In this document: positions 22,850 to 34,800 of the stretch, piece after piece
How the letters are laid out: each line of letters opens with the position of its first letter
Position numbering within the stretch: the stretch's first letter is position 1
Origin: Apostichopus japonicus
Lineage: Eukaryota > Echinodermata > Holothuroidea > Aspidochirotida > Stichopodidae
Reading direction: 5' to 3'
Length of the DNA: 64,000 nt
NCBI RefSeq assembly: GCF_037975245.1
Contig: NC_092572.1
Location: forward strand, 10,735,769-10,799,768
Made by a program: the position numbers and the translations under genes
The notes under the pieces: model-generated
Seen by the model: the letters and a program-made list of their open reading frames with translations, nothing else
Databases searched by the model: none
What the model was told of the DNA's origin: nothing

Positions 22850-25800
22850 CTGAAAGATACAAGAGAGAGAATTCTCAAATCTATTTGCAACAGAAACCTT
22901 AACTCACCATCACATATTCTATACATATACAGAATTAAGAACATAGGTGGAGAGGGGGAAGGGGGGGGGAGGGTAATCCACGCTTGTAAGCTTCTTGTGG
23001 ATTCTCCCCGTACTGTCACTGTATGCACAGTGTAAATTTATATGTACTGAAAATACGTACTGGAATATGTACTGGAATATAGTTGTTGAAACTAAAACTA
23101 AATATATATATTTATGTAAATTAGACTACAATGATACATTCATTGCAATGTAAAACGTAATATCAGTCACATATATCTTTTATATCATATTCAGTCATAT
23201 CATATCATGTGAAATATTTCCACCAATAAACAGGCAAACATTCACAACTGATGTAACTTTTTACTCACCGACATTGGACCTGTTCTCTGGCTCATCATTA
23301 GCGCTGAAATTTTCACGAAGGCTGCCTCCCGCGACTGCCAGTGACTTCATCTAAAGGGCAAGAATAAGTGTGAAATTGACAGGGATGGGAAGATAAATTT
23401 GTTTTCTGTTTTCAAGAAGCCAAACAGGCTCTGGAGATTAGTCAAGAAACTTTATTACAAGACCACCGATGATTTTTTTCAGCTGACTTGGTAGTATTTC
23501 TAAACCAACCAATTCCATATTTTCCAAAGTGTCCCTTTATCATCTGAGGGCTCCCCTAACTGAGGGTGGGTGGCTGGACTGCTTTTCATAGATTAAGGTC
23601 AGTTTGTCAGATGAAACGCACAAAAGTTGAAACTTCTTTGTCTTAAAGAAATATCAGTTAGTTAAGAGTTAAAATCAATTACTAAGTGTTTCCAAGTAGC
23701 CAATGGCATTGGATGTTATCCATGGGTGTTGTGGTGCTTGTATGAAGTAAATAGATTTATGTGAAATAATGTTAAAGAGCTCGACTGAACAGCCAGTGTC
23801 AACCATTTCTCCTCAAAGGGAGTAAAACCAGACAATTAAAAGGATATTCTGGTAGCTGAAGTTGTTGATTGCTTAGCAAAATTGCTGAAAATTTTTCTTA
23901 AACTGTAGGCATAATCCACATCCTGATAGCATTTTTGTATTGTGAAGATATGAATTTTTCATTTTTTCCCCTTTTTTTTTTGAGGGGGGGGGGGAATTTT
24001 GCAACTAGCAATAGCAGGAACGGATGATGACATCGCAATAATTCAGCTTAAAATACTTTATAGGGTTTCGAGTGATAAATCCCAAAGTTGGAATAACAAG
24101 TCAGGGGATTTCCCCATTTTTCAATATAACCATTTAATACCACTGTCTTCACTCAAGCAACACTTTCCAGTTTACTTTTGTTATTTCAGCTGCTATTGTT
24201 TTCTTCAAGGTCAGGTTACACAACAAAAGCAAACACACTGTAAACTTTAGTAACGATAAAGGCATTCATATGATATAATAATAAATATTATATAAATCTA
24301 TAACACTGATTTTTTCCACTCGTTTTAGTTGGAGTATGACATAAACAACTCTTAGAAGTCTCACTAGATCAGCTAGTAAAGGGAAACTACCCAATCAATT
24401 ATGTTCATTTATTTTATAACCTAATTTATAAACAACTGTGTTAACCTCACAAATGGCAGCCACCTAGGCATCTGATAAATCCCAAAGTTGGACTACCATT
24501 TTCTGGGGATTTTCTGCCCCTCTGTCCAATATTTTATACCATCTAGGCATCAATTGATAAATCCCAAAGTTGGACTACCATTTTCTGGGGATTTTCTGCC
24601 CCTCTGTCCAATATTTTATACTGCCTTTGTTGGAACTGTTATTGGAACTTGCAGAATTCTATGCAAGCTCTTGTTAAATAATCTTTATATAACTTTCCAT
24701 TTTTGAATTTCTCATGGTTTTACTTTTGTGTCCCCTTCCAAAATGGTCTATCTTACTCATTAGCTGAGATAAAATGCAGGGTTGGGCATGAAATAGATCT
24801 TGTGTGCCACAGTGAAGTTTTGTATCCCATTCAGTGTGCCACAGCATTGATAGACATAAATACTTGTGTAAAATTCCCTTTCACACAACTGAGTTATGTT
24901 AATGAATGAATGAATGAATGATTTTTAAGAAAGTTGTTCATCAGCATTGCCCATCTGTTATATTTAAATATCCTATCAGAGTTTTTAAGATCTCCTGCAA
25001 GCACCCTGCAGGGGACATTTTGCACTTATAACTTTCGTGACTGTATGGAGCCCTCATTTAGATTCTAGGGCTTTGTCAAAAGACTGGTTGCAATTATCAC
25101 ATTTCATTTCTATTTGGTCTCAACATGATGTGACATTTTCTGGATTTTCCATAACAACATTTGAAATATGATGAAAAGTTCACAGCTCCCAATCTCTAAT
25201 TGTTAAGGATAAATCGGTGGGAGGCAGTGGTGTAGGAAGGTACTTTTGAGTGGGGGGGCTGAAGACTGATGGCCGGCCTGGGGGTCCCCCTCCCCTTTGA
25301 ATTTTTTTGCATTTCCAGGTGGCCTCAGATGCAATTTGGTGCAATATAGCACACTTCAACCCACCCACTCCATTTTGTATATAATTTTGCATTTTCACCT
25401 GGCCTTAGATGCAATTTGGTGCTCCAAATGATATTTTTTTCTCATTTGAAAATGAAAAAGGGGTTTTCTGACTTGCGAAGCGGGGGGCGGAATGATACTT
25501 CCGTCCCTCCATATTTTTCACTGGGGGGGCTGGTGCCTCCACCCCCCAGGCTCCTACGCCCTTGGTGGGAGGGGTGGGGGGGGGAAATGATGTATTCAAC
25601 AAACCTCTTCACCAACGAACACAGTGATCTTGAGAAGATTGCTGTCGATGAGCTTCTGCAGGTTCTCCTTAGCTTCTGTGACTGGGATGCTGTGATTCTG
25701 CGAACTGTTCACAGCATTGCCCTGGATCTTTGGGACTCCAAGGAGAGTGAAGAAGATGGTCAATACTTTATCGTTTCCTTCTTCTACCTGTTTATCAGCA

Positions 25801-28800
25801 AGAAGACAAATCACTTACATAATTTACAAGTTTTAGGACAGTTTATTAGCTTTCCAAACTTAAAGGTACTTAATAGAGGAAATAATTACAGCCATCATCA
25901 GTTAGATAAAGATGTGATGAGAAACTGCTGAAAAGAGCATCACATAGTGATAAAGTAGACGGAAGGAAAAGTTAGATGACAAAGCTTAAAGGTACGGTAC
26001 TCAAAAGTAGATATAACTCCAACCTTAGATATGGTCGTGATGAAAAACTGCCAAAATCAGGGATGAGCCTGGTGTAAAAAAAAATCACGGAATTTTGCAA
26101 AAATTGCGGTATAGGCTCCAGTTTGTGTATGCTACAGTGTGTTAGGATAACAGTTTTTGTCCCCGAAGTAGAAAATAAATCACGGATATTCCGGGAATTC
26201 GCTGAAAAAGATCATGCCTGCAAAATGAGCATATAGTTGTACTTAGACTGAGGACTAGCAGAAGTACAGTCAATGACATTGCGAAGCCATATCCGTAGTG
26301 CTTAAATAGGTGACGTTTCTCATCTATTCAACACTTTGTCCATGCTTTTTGGGATAGATAACCATCATACATATTATAATGTCTGGCAGATAAGTGTTGA
26401 GGATTGACTCAAGTGCTAATGAATCTACATTTGGTGAGAACCCCCACCCCTCAAAAAAGGATAATATTTAGCTTGATTCAGTTTAATTTATTAGAATTTG
26501 TGTAATAATTGAGTAGTGTGGTAATCACTGAGCAGAGAGTTACATTTTAAGACACTTTAAGCGACCACCAATGTGGTAGAAGCCCGCAGGGGCTTATGGA
26601 TTACAACTTTCACGTCGGGTCGCTTCAAATTCAAGGTTTTAACTCAAGTTTGAAATCTTTTCAATTTAGAAAACCATTTCAGATGAGAAAACCGTAGATT
26701 GCTTTTGGAGGAAAACCCTACCTTACTATAACCCAGCCGGGGATCGAACCCAACCTCTCGACTTCAAAACCTCATTGCTTCAACATGCCACCCACTGATT
26801 TTATCCACTCAGTTAATATTCATGTCAATATTCATGAACTTGTGCACACTAAAATGAAGAGGGATTATCTATTGACTAATGCAGCAACACATAAAACAAG
26901 GTATCAGGAATCAGTTATCATGTTGACAAAGTCTATTTAGTGACGCAGTGTAATAACAGATACATGCGTGAATATTAATGAGGTAAAATGTTATGATTTC
27001 ATAAGCATGTAAAGCATCTATTTATTTACATTGTATTATCCAATTACATGTATTAAGCTAATTAGACATACTATTTCAGAGACATCTGGTTAAGAAGTTT
27101 ATATTCACTGATTAATGTTCATGATATGCTGCTTACGGTTGATTGTACAAATGTAGTGTGACAAACTTAATATGCCAAAAATGAAAATCATTGAACATTT
27201 GGTTCTTGTGTTTAAAAGCCATTTCTTGCAATTTGATGAATGCTGATGACATAAAGTGTGAGATGTCATGCTAATGCGCTTATTATTTACCAACATCACA
27301 ATACCAGTATGAACTACATTCTACATTGAGCCCCATCATGGGGTAGCTATCTACCAAGTGTCACATTGATTCAACTTGTGGTTGATTAGATATCATGTTC
27401 ACAAGCTGTTGTTTGACTATTTCCCATTTTTAGCAACACCCATATAAATTAAATATGAATGAGGTAGAATTGTTGTTGCAAAGGACATGTACATACTATG
27501 CAGTTACATCATCATAGCAAGTATGAACTAATTTGGACATACGGTTGCAGAGATATTGACATTTCATATATTTTATGGTAGGCCCTGCCCAATCATTACT
27601 ATTCATGAATGGGAACCAAAAACAATAGGGCACACTACCTAACTACCAAAGTACGTCATTGATTCAACTTGTGTCCGTTGAGATATCGTGTTTACAAACA
27701 GTTTTTGACAATTCCCCATTGAGCCACACCCACTCATGAATATTAATGAAGTAAATGTTATTGTTTCAAAGAACATGTACTTTCTATGTAGTAACATCAT
27801 CCTACATAGTATGAGCTAAATTAGACATACAATTTAAGAGATTTTGACACTTTAAGAAGTTAACATTAAGTCCCGCCAACATATGAATATTCAAGAATTG
27901 GGAACCATAAACTACCGGGCACATCCACAGATCCTGGGGCATCTACCTACTATGTATGAAATTGATTCAACTTGTGGTTGTAGAGATACTGCTATTACAA
28001 GCTAGCCGTAACATACATGCAAACACAAAAAGCACACGCCAGCCAGCATGATTGTAAAATGTTCCTAAACCTATGGCATTGTAACAAACAAGGAAAGAGG
28101 AAGTAAAACAGTACGGATTAATGAAGCATAGTGACATAGTTAAAACGAACCCTGGAGGAGTATAAAAATTGCATACATCAATACTTGATAATACTTCCTG
28201 ACTATAAGGTACATGAAACTCCATTTTAACTGTTAAAATAACTCAGATTAGTTTCACTTTCATGTTATATGAGATAATAACTATACAGCGATATTTATAA
28301 CTCTTTTAATATCCTGCTAGACAATTTTGGGACAACCAAATTTGCTATTCAGAATTTGAGACGGCCTGAAAAGAAAGACGCGGTTCTCCGAGCGACAACC
28401 AGGAAAGACATCCATAACAGTTTGGTTTTTGATGCAGCTACGAGAGTTTTGCAAACACAACATGTTTTGGTTGTTGGGTAGATAGAGTTCATGACGAAAC
28501 AAAAGGATTTAAAGCAAAAGGATTTAAAATGAAAGAGCCAAAGTCATCCTTTACTTAGCAATTTAAAGGAGCATTCCAAAGATGAAACACATTTTAATTT
28601 TAATTTAAATAAAAAATTCTTTGTCCATGACATATGAAGACTTAAAAGCTTCTGCCCTAAAATGATATTCTTAAAAAGATCCTGAGATGTGACCGAGAGC
28701 GATTTACACTCTTTCTCTCGTCATGAAGTTTCACATTGCCTGCCAGTATAATTCCCATTTATAAAAGTTTGGTCTTCAGTGCTATGTATGAAGACACTCG

Positions 28801-31009
28801 CGCAGGGTTGTCCAACCTTTTGCAGAGGAAGGCCACATGGAATGATGATGATGAAGGAGGGGGCCGCATGAACCCTACGATTTTTCAATTTTTTGCGCGA
28901 AGCCCAAGGCAACAAAATGTGAGCACTGCGCGCGGTGCGCACTGATTTATTTTCTTTCCTGATAAAGCAGATGAATAAAGTCCAGCCGCCCCTGCCCCCC
29001 TACGCTGAGACCTGTATGCAGTTTTTTGGACCCAGAAGGTTCAAATGATTGATTATATAGCTTCAAATTGTTATCAATAAATCTGCTCACTAAACTTTCG
29101 CACCATAGAGCATCTCTGGCGGGCCGGATGCAACCCTGCGGCGGGCCGGACTGTGGCCCGCAGGCCGTAGGTTGGACAACCCTGCTCTAGCGCAAGAAAT
29201 TATGTGTTTAACATACCGCAAGATGGGCGACCCTTGACCCTGGCAACTTAGCACCTTTGGCAATGCTATGGTGAGCTCCAAAGTAAAAGTAGTGAGAGTT
29301 GTTCTGAACATATGTATGATAGTTTTCTGTAAGAGTAACAAGAAAAGTGAAAGACAGGTGTTAAATGTGAAGCCAAGCTGTGCAGTATATATATATACAG
29401 ACATATACAACAGAGGTGATATTTTATCAGTGGAGTACTATCTGCACTGTGAGGAACTTCATAAAAATGAGTCACTGAATGTGGAGTATTAAGAGCAGTG
29501 CAGCATTAAACATTCGGTTTTCAGGATTGCTAAAAGGATGACTTTACGTAAAAGTTAAGGACTTATGATCTGGTATGATCAAAACAAATTGAGAGGATTA
29601 CACTTGATCCAGCAAGATAAAAAAAAAGAGAGGGTCATGCCTGATTCATCAAGATCAAAAATGATTCAGAAGATCATACTTGATCCTACAAGAGATCAAA
29701 TACAATTGATGAGAGGATCGTACTGGATCCAGCATGTACAAAATATAATTAAGAGGGTCACACCTGATCCAACAAGATCAAAAGCAAGATTTATCTGATC
29801 CTCTTCATCAATGCAGGAAGATGTATCAAAGTGCCGGGGACCGCCAATGTTGTGATCAAATGCAAATATGTTGAGGATGGCTTGCGTCTTCTCACTCTGG
29901 TTGGTGGCCGGATCCTAATGTAAACAGAGTAAAGAAGAGGTAACAAATCAATGGTATATATGTACACTCATTCACATTTAGCTGTGTCTTCTTTTTAGAG
30001 GAAGGGGAGAGGAAGGGGAGAGGAAGGGGAGAGGAAGGGTAGAGGAAGGGTAGAGGAAGGGGAGAGGAAGGGGAGAGGAAGGGGAGAGAGAGGGGAGAGG
30101 AAGGGGAGATGAAGGGGAGAGGAAGGGAGAGGAAGGGGAGAGAAAGAGGAGAGAAAGGGGAGAGGAAGGGGAGAGGAAGGGTAGAGGAAGGGTAGAGGAA
30201 GGGGAGAGGAAGGGGAGAGAGAGGGGAGAGGAAGGGGAGATGAAGGGGAGAGGAAGGGAGAGGAAGGGGAGAGAAAGGGGAGAGAAAGGGGAGAGGAAGG
30301 GGAGAGGAAGGGTAGAGGAAGGGGAGAAGACGGGGAGAGAGAGGGGAGAGAGAGGGGAGAGGAAGGGGAGAGGAAGGGGGAGAGAACGGGGGAGATGAAG
30401 GGGTGAGAAAAGGGACAGGAAGGGGAGATGAGGGAGAGAGGAAGGGGATAGAAAGGAGAGAGAGGGGGAGAAGAAGGGGAGAGAAAGGGGAGAGGAAGGG
30501 GGAGAGAACGGGGGAGATGAAGGGGTGAGAAAAGGGACAGGAAGGGGAGATGAAGAAGAGAGGAAGGGGATAGAAAGGAGAGAGGGGGAGAAGAAGGGGA
30601 GAGAAAGGGAAGAGGAAGGGGATAGAAAGGGGAGATGAAAAGGGGGAGAGAAAGGGGTGATGAAGAGGAGAGGAAGAGGAGAGAAAGGGGAGAGAAAGGG
30701 GAGAGAATGGGGAGAGGAAGGGGAGAGGAAGAGGAGAGAAAGGAGAGAGAAAGGGGAGAGAAATGGGAGAGGAAGGGGAGAGAAAGGGGAGATGAAGGGA
30801 CGAGAGGAAGGGGGGGGAAGGGGAGAGGAAAGGGTAACCTAACCCCAAAGCAGATCTTGATTAGTTCTGATAACACCAAATACTGCTAAAAATAACATTT
30901 TATCATTTGCACCAACCTCTTGTGTAACTGGACATTTAGTCATTCTGGTACAGTACTTTCAGTGTACAAACAGTATATATTTATTATATAATTGAAATCG
31001 TAGTGAGTA

Positions 31010-31057
<48 letters not shown>

Positions 31058-31779
31058 TCATTATATGTACCTTAGGTCGACAGTTTATGGTAAAAAAGTG
31101 TACCTAAGGTCGACAGTGTACCTTAGGTCGACATTTCAGTGTCGACCTATTGTTTTTACTACCATTTTAAGAAACTTTTTTATTGTCGCAAATAGCTTTA
31201 TAATGTTCTCCATCCTCTAAAACGTTCATTTACAAGGTTTGGTTAGGGTCGGTTCAGGGTTAGGAAAAAGGATTAGGGTATTGAATTTAGTGTGTAAGTC
31301 AATGTAACTGTTGACCTAAGGTATGATATATATACAGTACATGTAAAAGATGCCTTTAATGTTGACTTTAATAATACTTACAGTTATGATGCCTCGATCA
31401 ATCCTCTGAACAGGAAAATAGGTGATGCTAGATGGGAATGTGTAGGTACTGTAATTTACCTGAAGAAACCAATCCGTAAATAATATCAAGAAACCACAAT
31501 GGATCAAAGGAAACAGTTATGTGAAGAAAGGAGAGAAAAGGAACACTTACTAGCCAACAACTGTGTTAACAGAGCTTTTGCTTAAACTATCTACATTTCA
31601 TACTTTGTTACATGATGATGAGAAGAAACGTTTCTTCTATATCAAGGGTTAAGGTATATTAATCATAGTCATTTCAAGATATTACTTTAAAACCTTGCCC
31701 ATGTAAAATGTGGAGGGATTGTCTCCATGTTTTTGGTTATCGTTGACTGGGATAATATTGTTATATATATATCTATATA

Positions 31780-31819
<40 letters not shown>

Positions 31820-34800
31820 TATAGAGAAGAGATATATATATAGAGATATATATAGAGATATATATAGAGATATATATATAGATATATATAGTACACTTTG
31901 ACAACAGCAAATGTCGTCTATTAGTACTTTGAACTGCACACAATTACCACGCCTTGATTATCACGCTGTTTCCTGACTAAATGAAAGTGGATTATTCTGT
32001 TATTTCAGTAGGGAAGAAATATGACATTTGGCAGTAGAAATAAGTGCAACTGCAACAGATGGGTAAGCTGGGTTAGCATAGTATTTGCCAATTCATGCCT
32101 GTCTTCCTGGTGAGGTGATTACATTGGCGGTACTGAATTTGCCATGGAACCAACAAATTAAAAACAAAGAACATAATATCAACGGCAAGTTTTGCAATCA
32201 AAAGCAGGTTACGTAAACAAAACCATTGACCATTGTTAATTTGAGGTGGGGTTTCCCCTAATAATCACAAAAAGTAGACAAAACCATTGACCATTGTTAA
32301 CTTGAGGTGGGGTTTTCCCTATTAATCATCACCAAATTCCCTATCATTTTGTCAGCCATGGTTGATCCGACAAACATTCAAAAGACTCAAAAACTTGTTT
32401 TAAAAAAACAGATTTTCAAAAACAAAAAAACTTATTGTCTGCATTTTGGTGTCCTAGCCGGCCAAATCATAATTGACTACAAAGGGGGTCGTGCAACCAA
32501 TATTCAAAACCAGACAGGGTATTCATATCATGAGGAACTGAATATTCCAATTGCATCTCTGACAGAGTTTGTTTCTCACCACAAACACACATAGCAGTAT
32601 ATATATATAAACCACACTCTCTGATACTGAGTTAACTGTGAGTGCATCACAGTTTGCACACTCACCATCTTTTCTTTTTTTTTTTAACAGATTAGTACAA
32701 TCTGAAAATGACAACAGAAATGCTAAACCTCAGAAATAATTTCACATCATGATATTCAGTCCTGGTCTTAAACTATACAGTAGTTTTACTTACAGATGCA
32801 AAGAAAACTTCAACTGTTTTGTTTTTTCTCCTTTCCCCATCCTGTGGTTCACTGATCCAGGACTCTACATCCAAACCTCTTAACTCAGACTGTTTTGAAA
32901 AAAAAAAAATTAAGAAGGGATGGTAATAAGCAAATAAAGTAACTTAAGTTTTGATATTACAATCTTAGAGATCTCATAGAGTAGTAGAGAGAAAGGTCAC
33001 CTAATTCTGTTCCGGTAGAGGGTAAAATTTGATATTAACACAAAGTAGTTCAAGACAAGAATATGGGAGTGAAATAAAAAACAATAAAAAATGAATATTA
33101 CCTTTCCTTCATAGGCCCACGTCAAGTTAGGTGGAATAAAGAAACTGGTAGGGTTTTGCAAATTGACATGGGACCCATCTGGAGAAATGACCACATCCGG
33201 GGATGTGTGACCATCCACATTGATGGTAGACACATTGCAAGAACCGACATCTTCATTAAGGGAGTAGGTAAGACCTGCATAAAGAACAGCTCATAGCATA
33301 GATCATGAAGATAGCACTAGGCTACAATAAGAGATATCTAGTGCCATTCACTGTATTGAGTCATGGAGAAGAAGTCTTTTCCATTTTACATAATTTCTCT
33401 TTTTCTCAATTTTCTAACACAGTATATTTATACTTTTTAATTGCAATTTTACGTCATTTTTCAACAACAACAACAACAAAAAAGTTTGGACTTTTTTTGA
33501 AATAACAAAGGAGGGACTATTTATTTATGAAATTTATTTATGAAACACTGTGTAGTGTTTCAATACGTCTACATACTGCACAAATCTGTACTTTCTCAGT
33601 TAAGGTTTCATCATCATCAGCCGCTGCCTCAGGCTACAGGCAACACGGTCGCATTAAGCACAGACTGTTGTATAAATGTTAATTGAAGTATGTCAGTAGC
33701 ACCCTGGTCAGTGATGACCTTTGAATATGATACCACATAGGACAATCACAAACTTCTCAAACTTTGAAAGCTAACATTTAAAGAAGGTCAGCATCCATGT
33801 TTGGAAAGCTCTTCAGTACATCAGTCAGTATTTATTTCTTTTTTTTTATTTATTTATTTATTTTAATTATTATTTTTTCATATTTTTTATTTATGTTAAT
33901 TTATTTATATGTCTTAATAAAAAAAATAGCTTTTGATGCTCTGTTCGTGTCATGCTTTGGGATCTAAAATCTTCGGACATCAGTGAAGGCCGATATTTGC
34001 AATAATTCTGTGCAATGCAAATAAGTAAAGTACCTCCAGTGCAAACTAATGCTAGCAAATATACACACACAGACACACACACACAAAAGCCTGTACATAC
34101 ATGAAACTATTCACAAAGTAGCCTGCCACTGTAAGTAATAACAGAAGACATACAAAGCATGTAACACTTCGAAGATCAAATTAACATTATGAGCTCACCA
34201 TAGTTAAAATCATGAACTTTCTTCGTCTGATTTCCACCCGGCAAGTGGAAGCTAAAGGATGTGATGTTACCGGGGTAGTTGTAGTATGCCTGGAGGAGAG
34301 AAACTCATGGACTGAATTCGGTGGTTGAGACATTGCAATTTACTGCCATCATCTTAAACCGATCATTAAGTATGAACGATCAATATTACAAACAGTTCTG
34401 TGTCAGTATACTAGTATGCCTGGAGGAGAGAAACTCATGGACTGAATTCGGTGGTTGAGACATTGCAATTTACTGCCATCACCTTAAACCGATCATTAAG
34501 TACAGGGATGAGACTGAGCCGGGGAAAAAAAAACTGAAATTTATCGATCGCCGTCCTGTGGGGGTGATTTAAGGGGAGGGGGTGTCCCCCTCCCCTTTAG
34601 AATTTTTTTGTCAGGTAGGGAGGGCTTAGATGCAAAATGGTGGACTCTAGATGGAATCTATCACATCACGTAACTCGCCAAAAAAGTGTGGAATTTCTGC
34701 TTGTATAATTTATCCATTAGCTTTTTTGAACCAAAAAAAGGCTTTTTTGCTTGCTTTGTGCTACTTGATTCCACCACTGGTCAAATTCGGTGTTCCTTCC

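Noticed and set aside
29892-30879. Long minus-strand Pro/Ser/Leu-rich and plus-strand Arg/Glu-rich frames
   Set aside because: They only translate the purine minisatellite in intron 8, between two well-supported exons of another frame.
31225-31285. Telomere-like GGTTAGGGT stretches
   Set aside because: Only a few degenerate TTAGGG-like words, inside a MITE. No array.
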